NCBI RefSeq assembly: GCF_019209835.1
Contig: NZ_JAHUTS010000001.1
Location: 124,001 to 188,000 of the forward strand
Length of the DNA: 64,000 nt
DNA from: Enterovibrio paralichthyis
Lineage (GTDB): Bacteria > Pseudomonadota > Gammaproteobacteria > Enterobacterales > Vibrionaceae
Direction: 5' to 3'
Below the pieces are notes generated by a model, which searched no databases, had not been told where the DNA came from, and was given only the letters and a program-made list of their open reading frames with translations. Made by a program: the position numbers and the translations under genes. The stretch's first letter is position 1. Each line of letters begins with the position of its first letter. Of the stretch, positions 50,990 to 59,662 are shown one piece after another.

Positions 50990-51910
50990 TTAGCTGCGCT
51001 GAGCGATCAGGTAATTCAGTGCACCGCGAATGGCGGCAACTTGCGCATCATTACATTCTTCATCGGTGACTTTCGGACTGTCTGGGTACACTTCGGTTGT
51101 GGTGCCGTACTGACAATCCGTAAAACCGCTGCAAAGGCCAAGCGACTTGGTTGCGTAATTAATCACACCTTCCTGTTCAACCGGCGAGCCAATGATATTA
51201 CCGCTTTCATCTGCCGGGGCAATATGGGTCACTTTACGCACTTCATTGATGATCGCGGTTTGGAACTCGGTGTTTGGCATATCGGTATCGCCAACCAGAT
51301 AGAAGCCATCCGGTACGATATCTTCTTCATAATCTTTGCCGTCACGCGCTGCCAGCGCAGGGCGGAACTCAGATTCATCAGTGTCTGTGGTTTCGTGCAA
51401 ATCAATGTGGGCAAAGATGTCCACACCCAGACCTTTTACCCATGCCATCACATTGGCGGCTTCTTCAGACGGGCTGTTTTCGGTGAATGAGCGGTTTGGA
51501 TCGACCGTATAAGGGTTCCAGCGGTTAATGGTTTCATAACCCCAAGGGCTGACACAGGGCGCAACCATAAAGTTGAATTCCGCCGTGAAAGCTTCTGCTT
51601 CGGTATCCAGAAATTTCAGGGCGCCGTGAACACCGCTTGTCTCGTAACCATGCACACCACCAGTGATCAGAATGGTCGGCTTCTTTGGGTTAAAGTCACG
51701 GCTGCGGATGCCGAACTGCGGGTAACGGGCCGGGTTGAAGGAAAGCGCACCGTACTGGACTACCTCAAAGCGACCACGCAACGCATCAATCTTGGTGAGT
51801 ACATCTTCTTTGTAACTGCGTTTAACGCTGGTGGTTGCAAGCCATGCTGACTTTTCTTCATCACCCCAAGGAGTGCCTGGGGTGCCGATTGGGAAGTTGG
51901 ACGATGTCAT
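50990..51910 (-). CDS. M14-family zinc carboxypeptidase/deacylase
   Basis: This 306-residue cytosolic enzyme has the zinc motif HGYETSG in TGGVHGYETSGVHGALK, DPNRSF for substrate binding, HIDLHET supplying the third ligand, and TTEVYP with the probable catalytic glutamate. The group includes peptidases and succinylglutamate-desuccinylase-like deacylases; the substrate is open. ATG 51910 has AAGGAAA upstream. It is a different subfamily from the M14 protein at 38215. Confidence 0.86.
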   Translation of the reverse strand: MTSSNFPIGTPGTPWGDEEKSAWLATTSVKRSYKEDVLTKIDALRGRFEVVQYGALSFNPARYPQFGIRSRDFNPKKPTILITGGVHGYETSGVHGALKFLDTEAEAFTAEFNFMVAPCVSPWGYETINRWNPYTVDPNRSFTENSPSEEAANVMAWVKGLGVDIFAHIDLHETTDTDESEFRPALAARDGKDYEEDIVPDGFYLVGDTDMPNTEFQTAIINEVRKVTHIAPADESGNIIGSPVEQEGVINYATKSLGLCSGFTDCQYGTTTEVYPDSPKVTDEECNDAQVAAIRGALNYLIAQRS

Positions 51911-52083
51911 CGTATTTCCTTTTTGATTTTATTTTGGTGAACGCGAAGAGAGTAACACACCTTTTTCCGCTGTGAAGCGGATGAAAGCAAACTGTGATTG
52001 CGTCTTTGTCAGGAAAAATAAATTTGGCGAATATCTCAACATTTTTCAGTGGGATAAAAATAGATAGTGAAAAAATTCTCAAC

Positions 52084-52111
52084 ATTAAGTCACCCTTAAG
52101 CCTTTCTTAAG
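52084..52111 (+). promoter_or_regulatory. Triple PmrA/QseB-type box upstream of the hemolysin-family operon
   Basis: ATTAAG-N5-CTTAAG-N5-CTTAAG: three TTAAG direct repeats at exact 11-bp spacing, ending about 20 bp before a TATATC -10-like hexamer (52131-52136). CTTAAG-N5-CTTAAG is the known recognition box of PmrA/QseB-type OmpR-family response regulators. A regulator of that type is the sixth gene of the operon that starts at 52161, so positive autoregulation is the simplest reading. Confidence 0.8.
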
Positions 52112-52160
52112 ACTCGCTGATTAGCCTGTTTATATCGAGGACACCAACAGGACCCAGCGG

Positions 52161-52796
52161 ATGAGTAATATCAGTCAAAAGGAACGGTTTGTTATTGTGG
52201 CAGAAGGGCATCCCCTTCGAAGTGAGGTCGAGCGCATCGTCACTGAGCGCTACAACCAGGCCTTCAATGCCAACGTTGATGAATTCATGCCGAACTTTTC
52301 CTGCCTGCTGGGTGAGGAAGGGGAGATTCTATCTGTGTGTGGATTCCGTGCTGCTGGTGCTTCCTCCCTTTTCTTGGAGCAATACCTCGATCAGCCGGCA
52401 GAGACACTGATCTCTGAGCATTTCCAACAGCCTGTGCCGCGCGATTCCATCATTGAATTCGGTCAGCTGGCCTCTTTTTCCCGCGGTGTTTCGCTACAGC
52501 ATTTCTCTTTTCTTTCCCACTATCTGGTGGAACAGGGTTACCGCTGGTGCATTTTTACTGCCACAGGCCCGCTGTATGCCTTGATGCGCCGGTTCGGTCT
52601 GTCTCCTGAAGCGCTGGTGCCTGCTGATGCTACCCGAATTGAAAACGCAGAACGGATTTGGGGGAACTACTACTGCCACAAACCAAAAGTTTCTGCGGGT
52701 GATTTGGTCAAAGGTGCAGAGCAGCTTTTGGTGCGCCAACAACCTACGCAAAGTGATGACATCAACGCGGCTGTTAGCGGAGGAACCCATGGTTAA
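52161..52796 (+). CDS. Thermostable hemolysin family protein (GNAT-like fold)
   Basis: This 211-residue protein has no signal peptide and belongs to the thermostable hemolysin (delta-VPH) family: ERYNQAFNANVDEFMPNFSC, CGFRAAGASSLFLEQYLD, IIEFGQLASFSRG and FTATGPLYALMRRFGL. The family was named for haemolytic activity but, to my knowledge, its fold places it near GNAT/LuxI-like acyltransferases. It is the first gene of a seven-gene operon with an acyl-activating enzyme, di-iron oxidase and SDR, so an acyl-transfer role is at least as likely as direct lysis. It overlaps the next gene by 8 bp. Confidence 0.88.
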   Translation: MSNISQKERFVIVAEGHPLRSEVERIVTERYNQAFNANVDEFMPNFSCLLGEEGEILSVCGFRAAGASSLFLEQYLDQPAETLISEHFQQPVPRDSIIEFGQLASFSRGVSLQHFSFLSHYLVEQGYRWCIFTATGPLYALMRRFGLSPEALVPADATRIENAERIWGNYYCHKPKVSAGDLVKGAEQLLVRQQPTQSDDINAAVSGGTHG

Positions 52797-54321
52797 TCTG
52801 CTGGAAAAACTGAAAAACCATGCCACTCAGCAACCGGATAAAACGGCGTTGATCGGCCGCGAAGCAAACGGTGAGCAAGTGACAGTCAGCTACGCCGAAT
52901 TATGGCGAGATGTACAGGTGCTTGGTGATGTTTTGCGTGGCTGGGAGGCAAGTTGTCTGGCATTGATGGCTGAAAATGGCATTGCCTGGGCCAAGGTTGA
53001 TCTGGCGGCTCTGCTTGCCGGTGTCACTGTAATACCTGTCCCAACCTTCTTTTCCGCTGTGCAAATCGAGCACCTGCTTGAGACAGCCCATGTCGATGTG
53101 TTGGTGGGGAACTGGCAGCACCTCCGAGGTGCACCGGATACGGGGTTGGCCGGGCTGCCTTGCTACTTCAATGCATTCGAAAAAAGCGCGGACAGCGGCG
53201 GATTTTGTTCTGATGCATTGGCAAAAATCACGTTTACTTCCGGTTCAACCGGCGCGCCAAAAGGCGTAAAGCTGAGTGCCGGGTTGATTGATGCCGTTAC
53301 CCAATCGCTCGCGGATGCAGTCTCACAGGAAAACCGCCCTGAACGTCATTTGGTGGCACTGCCGCTCTCTACATTGCTGGAAAATATCACGGGTATATAT
53401 GTGCCTTTGTACCTCGGCCTCGAAACCGTTGTGGTTGAAGGCTATGAAATAGGTCTTCGAGGTTCGAGCAGTTTTAGCGCCGAGCAATTTGCCCATGCCA
53501 TGGTGCGCTACCAGCCGGAAAGCCTTGTTATTACGCCCATGTTCCTGATGGCATTGGTCTCCCTGGGGACACAAAACCCTGAAACGGTGGCATCGCTGAA
53601 GTTTATTGCGGTTGGGGGCGCTAAGGTGCCGGCAGCGCTGTTGACCCGGGCTGAGCAACTGGGTTTGCCAGTCTACGAAGGTTATGGCCTGTCAGAATGC
53701 GGTTCCGTGGTGAGTTTCAATTCACCCAAAAGCAGACGCGCGGGCAGCGTTGGCAAACCACTCCCGCACTGTGGTATTTCCCTTTCAAGTGAAGGCGAAA
53801 TCCTGGTCTCTGGTGCGACCATGCTGGGGTATATCGGCGAGGAACCGCAAGGTGACAAAGCCATAGGCACCGGCGATTTAGGACGGTTCGACAAAGACGG
53901 TTATCTCTACGTTACCGGACGCAAGAAGAATCTGTTGATCACCGCATTCGGCCGCAATGTGAGTCCTGAATGGATTGAAGCCGAGGCGATGGCATTTCCT
54001 CACCTGCACCAAATGGTGGTGATGGGGGATGGCTGTGCTGTGCTTTCTGCCGTGGTTTCAACCAATAACCAGCCTCTTGCGCTGGCAGAAATTGCCCAAC
54101 TGAACGCACTTCTGCCGGACTACGCCGCGATTGGACATGTGGTGTTCACCTCACCATTTCATTTGCAAAGTGGCTTGCTGACGCCAAACGGCCGCCCGAA
54201 ACGAACCCGCTTTGCAGACCAGTTTTCCAAACATATCCCTGCGAACTCTCGAATTTACAGCCAGCGCAAATCAATCACATTCAGTGTCGATAGCGCTGCA
54301 ACTGCCACTGCACAAGGATGA
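52789..54321 (+). CDS. AMP-dependent acyl-CoA synthetase/ligase family enzyme
   Basis: This 510-residue ANL-superfamily enzyme starts at ATG 52789 with GGAGG upstream, overlapping the hemolysin-family stop. Motifs are TFTSGSTGAPKG (P-loop-like), YEGYGLSECG, GTGDLGRFDKDGYLYVTGR (adenylate-binding Asp and hinge) and a C-terminal NGRPKR lysine. It should activate a carboxylic acid, probably a fatty acid, as the adenylate and thioester. The next gene starts 6 bp later; its likely partners are the SDR and di-iron oxidase downstream. Confidence 0.92.
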   Translation: MVNLLEKLKNHATQQPDKTALIGREANGEQVTVSYAELWRDVQVLGDVLRGWEASCLALMAENGIAWAKVDLAALLAGVTVIPVPTFFSAVQIEHLLETAHVDVLVGNWQHLRGAPDTGLAGLPCYFNAFEKSADSGGFCSDALAKITFTSGSTGAPKGVKLSAGLIDAVTQSLADAVSQENRPERHLVALPLSTLLENITGIYVPLYLGLETVVVEGYEIGLRGSSSFSAEQFAHAMVRYQPESLVITPMFLMALVSLGTQNPETVASLKFIAVGGAKVPAALLTRAEQLGLPVYEGYGLSECGSVVSFNSPKSRRAGSVGKPLPHCGISLSSEGEILVSGATMLGYIGEEPQGDKAIGTGDLGRFDKDGYLYVTGRKKNLLITAFGRNVSPEWIEAEAMAFPHLHQMVVMGDGCAVLSAVVSTNNQPLALAEIAQLNALLPDYAAIGHVVFTSPFHLQSGLLTPNGRPKRTRFADQFSKHIPANSRIYSQRKSITFSVDSAATATAQG

Positions 54322-54327
54322 CAGACC

Positions 54328-55017
54328 ATGACTGACGCTCTCTTTTTCTCAACGCTGCAAGCACAAACCCAGGACGCGAGAAACGCGATGTTGTCTGCGC
54401 CGATATTTGAAGCTTGTCGTCGTGGACAGGTAGATCTTAATACGTACACCGCCTTTCTCGTGCAGGCCTATCACCACGTCAAACACACAGTGCCGCTCTT
54501 GATGGCCTGCGGCGCACGCCTGCCGGAGAAATATGAATGGCTGCGTCAGGACATTGGCGAATACATCGAAGAAGAGAAAGGGCACCACGAATGGATACTC
54601 AACGACCTCAACAAGTGTGGATTTGATGCCGGACAGGCACGCCACAATGTGGGCGAAGGTGCAGTTGGCTTACCGATTGAGATGATGGTGGCGTATCTGT
54701 ACCACCAGATCGACCGTAAAAATCCCATGGCCTTTTTCGGCATGGTTTGGGTGCTGGAAGGCACCAGTGTTTCCGTTGGTGGTGACATGGCGAAGCTGGT
54801 CAAACACCTGTTGGGATTACCCGACGCAGCAATGAGCTATCTCACTTCTCACAGCACGCTGGATGTTGAGCATATCGGCTTCTTTGAATCCCTGATGAAT
54901 AAAATTACCGACCCGGCTGACCAGAAGGCGATTGTCGATGGTGCCAACCGTGTGTTTGCCCTGTATGGACAGATGCTTCGCGATCTGCCTGTATTGTCGG
55001 CCTCTCAGGCGGCGTAG
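54328..55017 (+). CDS. Haem-oxygenase-like di-iron oxidase (TenA/UndA-like)
   Basis: This 229-residue all-helical protein has a ligand pattern typical of the haem-oxygenase-like di-iron oxidase group: EEEKGHHEW (about 81-90), VLEGTSVSVGG (Glu) and STLDVEHIGFF (Asp, His). Relatives include UndA, which makes 1-alkenes from fatty acids, and oxidases that remodel amino acids in natural products. Its place right after an acyl-activating enzyme suggests oxidation of a fatty-acyl-derived substrate. The gene starts 6 bp after the ligase. Confidence 0.82.
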   Translation: MTDALFFSTLQAQTQDARNAMLSAPIFEACRRGQVDLNTYTAFLVQAYHHVKHTVPLLMACGARLPEKYEWLRQDIGEYIEEEKGHHEWILNDLNKCGFDAGQARHNVGEGAVGLPIEMMVAYLYHQIDRKNPMAFFGMVWVLEGTSVSVGGDMAKLVKHLLGLPDAAMSYLTSHSTLDVEHIGFFESLMNKITDPADQKAIVDGANRVFALYGQMLRDLPVLSASQAA

Positions 55018-55025
55018 GAGGAAAT

Positions 55026-55844
55026 ATGGAACTGAAAGGAAAGCGGGTTTTACTGACGGGTGCAACCGGCGGGATTGGCAGGGAGATTGCCAAAGCACTG
55101 GCAGCGCAAGGCGCGGAGCTGGTGTTGGTTGGCCGCAGCGCCAATGACCTCAATACGTTGGTTTCATCGCTGCCAAACGGCGCGTTTCACCAAGGCGTGG
55201 CCGCAGACATTGCCAGCATTGAAGGATTGGAGCGTATCCAGCGCTTGTGCTGGTCGATGAAGTCGTCAGGCAGGCCAGTCGATGTATTGATAAACAACGC
55301 AGGGTGCAACACTTTCCGCTACCTGCAAGAGCGGGAGCCTGGGTCACTGAGACAGGAAATTGATGTCAATCTCGTCGCGCCGATCCTTCTGAGCCAACAA
55401 GCGCTGCACTGGCTGAGCGAGAAGGGGGTTGTTCTCAATGTGGGGTCGACATTTGGTGCTATCGGCTTCCCCGGCTACGCCAATTACTGTGCTTCTAAGG
55501 CCGGTCTTCAGCGCTTCAGTGAAGCATTGAACCGGGAAGTGAGCGGCACAGGAAAGCGTGTGCAGTACTTTGCGCCCCGTGCGACCAACACATCGCTGAA
55601 TGACGATCGCGTCATGGAGATGAACCAGAAACTGGGAAACAAAACTGACGATGCTGACCGTGTTGCGGTTCAAATCGTTGAAGCGTTGAAAAGCGGTGCG
55701 CCGGTTACCTGGCTGGGCTGGCCGGAAAAAGTGTTCGTACGACTGAACCAGATTTTTCCGTCGCTGGTGGGGTTCTTCATCCGGCAGCAGCACCAAACTA
55801 TCACGGAATATGCTTCCAAACCGACTGCAAATCCAAAAATATAA
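55026..55844 (+). CDS. Short-chain dehydrogenase/reductase of the hemolysin-family operon
   Basis: This 272-residue classical SDR has TGATGGIG (residues 11-18), NNAG (90-93), catalytic Ser 141 and YCASK (154-158). VGRSANDL after strand 2 has the Arg/Ser typical of NADP(H) use. Near the C-terminus a hydrophobic stretch (FVRLNQIFPSLVGFFIRQ) may bind membrane or lipid. AGGAGG precedes ATG 55026. It probably reduces or oxidises the intermediate made by its operon neighbours. Confidence 0.88.
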   Translation: MELKGKRVLLTGATGGIGREIAKALAAQGAELVLVGRSANDLNTLVSSLPNGAFHQGVAADIASIEGLERIQRLCWSMKSSGRPVDVLINNAGCNTFRYLQEREPGSLRQEIDVNLVAPILLSQQALHWLSEKGVVLNVGSTFGAIGFPGYANYCASKAGLQRFSEALNREVSGTGKRVQYFAPRATNTSLNDDRVMEMNQKLGNKTDDADRVAVQIVEALKSGAPVTWLGWPEKVFVRLNQIFPSLVGFFIRQQHQTITEYASKPTANPKI

Positions 55845-55861
55845 ATCTTGAGGGAACGACC

Positions 55862-56503
55862 ATGAAAACTTTACATTCAACTCTGCTGGTATCCGTACTT
55901 TCCGTGTTTGCTGCGTTAGTGACACTGACTGCAAAGGCTGACGAAACCCTCAAAAATGTGCAGGGAGCCTGGGCAAAATGTCAGTACGACACCTTTAATA
56001 AAGATAACAAAATCAGCTGTCTGAATTCGCTGATTGCGGAAACCCAGCAAGCCATCGCCAACGACCCGTCACGCAATGACCTGAAAGTCTGGCTGGCGAT
56101 CAATAAAAGCTCCCTGGCTGGGCTTGAAGGTGGCTTGGGTGCACTTTCTATGGTGGAAGAAGCCCGTGACTTGCTGGTGGATGTGATTAAAGTACAACCA
56201 CAGGTTCTTGAGGGTTCTGCGTTCACCAGTCTCGGCACCCTCTATTATCGGGTCCCGGGGTGGCCGATTGGATTTGGGGATGACGATGAAGCAGAGGCCA
56301 TGTTGCAAAAAGCACTGGCGCTCAATCCCGATGGTATCGATCCAAATTTCTTTTACGGTGACTTTTTAGCCAGTCAGGGAAAGAAAACAGAAGCGATTGC
56401 CTATCTCAAACGCGCACAACAGGCTTCCCCGCGGGAAGGGCGCGAGCTTGCCGATAAGGGCAGACAAACAGAAATTATGCGAAAACTTGAGGAGCTACAG
56501 TAA
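55862..56503 (+). CDS. Periplasmic TPR-like protein
   Basis: This 213-residue protein has a signal peptide (MKTLHSTLLVSVLSVFAALVTLTAKA) and helical repeats of TPR type, for example DDDEAEAMLQKALALNPDGI (about 140-160) and FLASQGKKTEAIAYLKRAQQ. It lies between the biosynthetic genes and the two-component genes, 3 bp before the regulator. It could be a periplasmic partner of the sensor kinase or a carrier; inferred from position only. Confidence 0.75.
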   Translation: MKTLHSTLLVSVLSVFAALVTLTAKADETLKNVQGAWAKCQYDTFNKDNKISCLNSLIAETQQAIANDPSRNDLKVWLAINKSSLAGLEGGLGALSMVEEARDLLVDVIKVQPQVLEGSAFTSLGTLYYRVPGWPIGFGDDDEAEAMLQKALALNPDGIDPNFFYGDFLASQGKKTEAIAYLKRAQQASPREGRELADKGRQTEIMRKLEELQ

Positions 56504-56506
56504 GTA

Positions 56507-57163
56507 ATGCGCCTGCTATTGGTTGAAGATGATCAAATGCTTGGGGAATCCATGGTGGCGTCTTTGAGCCGCCATGGATACACGGTTGATTGGGTACAGC
56601 AGGGAATGGGTGTGGAGCTGTTGGTAAAAACGGAAAGCTTCACGGCCATGATCCTGGATTTAACGCTGCCTGATACCGACGGGATTGAAGTGCTCAAAAA
56701 AGTGCGTCAGGCCAAGCTTTCCTTGCCAGTGATGATACTGACTGCCCGCGATGACATTGAAGACAGGGTGGAAGGTCTGGACGGTGGCGCCGACGATTAC
56801 ATGGTGAAGCCCTTTGCGCTTGAAGAATTGCTAGCACGCCTTCGGGTGATGATCCGCCGCATTTCCGGTTTCACCGATACCAATATTGAACTGCACGGTG
56901 TGACAGTGTCACTTTCTAGTCAGCAGGTTGAAGTCAATGGCGATGCTCTCAAGCTTACGCCCAAAGAATTTAAGTTGCTCTCTACCCTGATGACGAACGC
57001 TGGCCGGGTGATGAGTAAAGACCAGTTGCAGCAAACCTTGCACGGCTGGGATGACGTTGCGAGTGACAATGCTATTGAGGTTCACATTCATAATCTGCGG
57101 AAGAAAATGGGGGGAAACCTGATCAAAAACATCCGGGGTGTGGGGTATATCATTGAGCGCTGA
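56507..57163 (+). CDS. OmpR-family response regulator, QseB/PmrA-like
   Basis: This 218-residue protein has a receiver domain with acidic pocket EDD (7-9), phospho-acceptor D51 in MILDLTLPDTDG, the LTARDD threonine region and K in YMVKPFALEELLARL. A C-terminal winged HTH follows (LTPKEFKLLSTLM; NAIEVHIHNLRKKMG; IRGVGYIIE). The sequence is closest in character to QseB/PmrA. The matching TTAAG box precedes the operon at 52084-52111. Confidence 0.93.
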   Translation: MRLLLVEDDQMLGESMVASLSRHGYTVDWVQQGMGVELLVKTESFTAMILDLTLPDTDGIEVLKKVRQAKLSLPVMILTARDDIEDRVEGLDGGADDYMVKPFALEELLARLRVMIRRISGFTDTNIELHGVTVSLSSQQVEVNGDALKLTPKEFKLLSTLMTNAGRVMSKDQLQQTLHGWDDVASDNAIEVHIHNLRKKMGGNLIKNIRGVGYIIER

Positions 57164-58574
57164 ACCCCTCTTTTCTATCAAGCGCAAGCTGATTTCGATG
57201 TCGGCGGTGCTTAGCTCCATTCTGGTGCTGGGTTCCTTGTTCTATGTTTACAAAGAAACCCGCCACGAGATAAATGAAGTGTATGACGCCCGGTTAGGGC
57301 AGTCAGCCAAAACACTGGCTCTTGCGCTGATGAGCTGGGGAGATGCGCCGCTTGATTCGCTCAATGATACTTACCGGCAGTGGCTGACCCTGATTGAACG
57401 GTCTGCCGTCAGCGACGATTCACCCACACCAATGGGACACCCCTACGAGCAAAACCTGCTGTTTCAGTATTTGGTTGGTGGCAAGGTGCTTGTAAAAAGC
57501 CCGAATGCACCGGATACCTTTATTGGAGAGCCGGATTACAGCGGTTTCAGCATCAAGCTGGTGGACGGTCACAAGTGGCGGACATTCCAGATGCCGCTGA
57601 AAACGGTGTCACAGCAGCAAACCGGTACGGTTCTGGTGGCAGAAAGGGTCGGTATCCGCAATGAGCTTATCGACGAAGTCTCACTTTCTATCGGCTTGCC
57701 GCAACTTATCCTGATCCCCATTCTGATTTTGTTGATCATTGTGCTGATAAACCGCTCTTTTCGGCCGATTTCAGAGTTGCGCGCCGTGATTGCCGACCGC
57801 AGCATTAACAATCTTGAGCGCGTTGTAGTCTCGCACCCAACAACTGAACTCGACCCGCTGGTTAACCAGCTTAATTTCCTGTTCGCCGAAGTTGAGAATG
57901 CGTGGCGTCGTGAAAAAAGGCTGATCCGGACGGCTGCCCACGAACTCAAAACTCCCCTTGCTGTGCTCCGGCTCGATACTGAAAATGCGCTGATGACACT
58001 CGATGAAAGCCAGCGGCAGGATGATTTGAAGCGGATTCTCGCAGGCATTGAACGGACAGACAGGGTGATCCAACAGTTGCTGATGTTGTCGCGGGTAGAG
58101 CAGCAAAAAAGCATTATGCTCACCCCCTTGGATGCCGTGGAAATCGCGAGGGAAAGCATTGCTAACCTGGTGCCAATGGCGCTGAAAAACAAACAGACAA
58201 TTTCCCTTTCCGGTGAAGATTCGGTAGCAGTGAATGGGCATCAGGTCATGTTGCCTATCTTGATGACTAACCTGATTGATAACGCCATCCGCTATGCGGG
58301 AGAAGGTGCGCAAATCGATGTGGAAGTCACTCGCGTAAGCGAAGGGAAGGTGTTGCTGACGGTGACTGATTCCGGCGAAGCAATGCGTGAAGAAGTCCGC
58401 AGCCGTCTGTTTGAAAAGTTCTACCGTGGCAATTCCGAGAAAGGGGACGGCGCAGGTCTGGGAATGTCGATAGTGAAAGACATTGCTGATTTGCACGGCG
58501 CAACCATTGTGGTGGAGGCGCCGGTGGAAAATGACAAAGGCAACCGCTTCAGTGTCCAGTTTCCTTTGGCCTGA
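57153..58574 (+). CDS. Sensor histidine kinase partner
   Basis: About 473 residues, starting at TTG 57153 (GTG 57138 is also open), overlapping the regulator stop. It has an N-terminal span, a periplasmic sensor region of about 150 residues, a second span (PQLILIPILILLIIVLI), then HisKA with phospho-acceptor His in RTAAHELKTPLAVLRL. HATPase_c follows, with N-box NLIDNAIRYA, a degenerate G1 box DSGEAM instead of DxGxG, F-box FEKFYRG and GAGLGMSIVK. QseC/PmrB-like organisation. The signal is unknown; the operon's own product is a candidate. Confidence 0.92.
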   Translation: MSAEPLFSIKRKLISMSAVLSSILVLGSLFYVYKETRHEINEVYDARLGQSAKTLALALMSWGDAPLDSLNDTYRQWLTLIERSAVSDDSPTPMGHPYEQNLLFQYLVGGKVLVKSPNAPDTFIGEPDYSGFSIKLVDGHKWRTFQMPLKTVSQQQTGTVLVAERVGIRNELIDEVSLSIGLPQLILIPILILLIIVLINRSFRPISELRAVIADRSINNLERVVVSHPTTELDPLVNQLNFLFAEVENAWRREKRLIRTAAHELKTPLAVLRLDTENALMTLDESQRQDDLKRILAGIERTDRVIQQLLMLSRVEQQKSIMLTPLDAVEIARESIANLVPMALKNKQTISLSGEDSVAVNGHQVMLPILMTNLIDNAIRYAGEGAQIDVEVTRVSEGKVLLTVTDSGEAMREEVRSRLFEKFYRGNSEKGDGAGLGMSIVKDIADLHGATIVVEAPVENDKGNRFSVQFPLA

Positions 58575-58596
58575 AACGGTTAGCCCGAGGGCGGGA

Positions 58597-59478
58597 CTAG
58601 CTGTTTTCTGCCAGAAACGCCTCCAGCCTGTCAGCCAGCCAGATGGTCAATGCACCTGTATGGCCGTCCATTGCGGTGATTTGACCGTAAGGCTGCCATT
58701 GCATCGCATCGGAATGGCGAAGTACCTGCAGAGTACCACTTCGCAGATATTTCCTGAGTAGCAGTGACGGCACGTTTGACCATCCTGAACCATCCAAAAC
58801 GGCGTCTCGCAAATGCTCGTAAAAAGGCAGAGCAATGTAGTGGGGTGAGATGGGGTCAAGTGCTTTCAGGCCTTCATCATCCACATAGGCCAGCGTAATT
58901 TCCGTGTATCGTTCAAGGTCAGCACGCTGGATCCGCTGTAACCTTGCCAGTGGATGATCTTTGTTGACCACCGACATCATCCGCACCTGCCCGAGTTTTT
59001 TCGATTTGATGCGCCCAAATGCCCGCGTTTCGGGTAAGAGGCCGAACGCGACATCCACCATGTTTTCATCCACCATCTCGTAAAGCTCCGGTGGCGGAGC
59101 AACGTAAAGTGAAACGCTTGAATCCGGAAAAAGTTGGCGGATTTCCCGCATGATTGTGCGCCAGAACGATTCCGGCAACGCATCATCCCGGCCGATCCGC
59201 AGCGCAGATTCGATACCACTTTCAAACTGACGGCACTTGGCTTCAACGTCATAAGCTGCCTGCAAAAGGCGCTCGCAATCGTCGTGCACCATCCTACCAA
59301 CGTCTGTCAGTGCAACGCTGTTTCCGGAGCGTTTAAGTAACTGAACCCCAAGGTTATCTTCCAGTGCGCTAATCGCTGCGCTTACCGTAGTGCGGCTTTT
59401 GCTCAGCTCTCTGGCTGCCCCTGCAATGGAGCCTTCTTCCACGGCGGTCAGGAACATTTCTATTTGGCTGCTTCGCAT
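58597..59478 (-). CDS. LysR-family transcriptional regulator
   Basis: This 293-residue protein has an N-terminal HTH (MFLTAVEEGSIAGAARELSKSRTTVSAAIS; ALEDNLGVQLLKRSGN) and the LysR substrate-binding domain, usual length for the family. It converges on the two-component operon, with only 22 bp between stop codons. There is no obvious divergent target except the CDF-like gene at 59663, about 185 bp away. Confidence 0.92.
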   Translation of the reverse strand: MRSSQIEMFLTAVEEGSIAGAARELSKSRTTVSAAISALEDNLGVQLLKRSGNSVALTDVGRMVHDDCERLLQAAYDVEAKCRQFESGIESALRIGRDDALPESFWRTIMREIRQLFPDSSVSLYVAPPPELYEMVDENMVDVAFGLLPETRAFGRIKSKKLGQVRMMSVVNKDHPLARLQRIQRADLERYTEITLAYVDDEGLKALDPISPHYIALPFYEHLRDAVLDGSGWSNVPSLLLRKYLRSGTLQVLRHSDAMQWQPYGQITAMDGHTGALTIWLADRLEAFLAENS

Positions 59479-59662
59479 TGTCTGTATGCAACTCCATCAA
59501 TCCCGGTGGAAATGATTCTACACCTAAACAAATTGATTTAAATACCAGCGACAGGAATTTCGTCGCTCAGCGGCTCGATAACCTGCTATCAACCCGATAT
59601 TGTGTTCTCAAAGCGCGATGGATACGCGCAACAGTCAAATTTTTTGTCACTTGTGGGGATTT

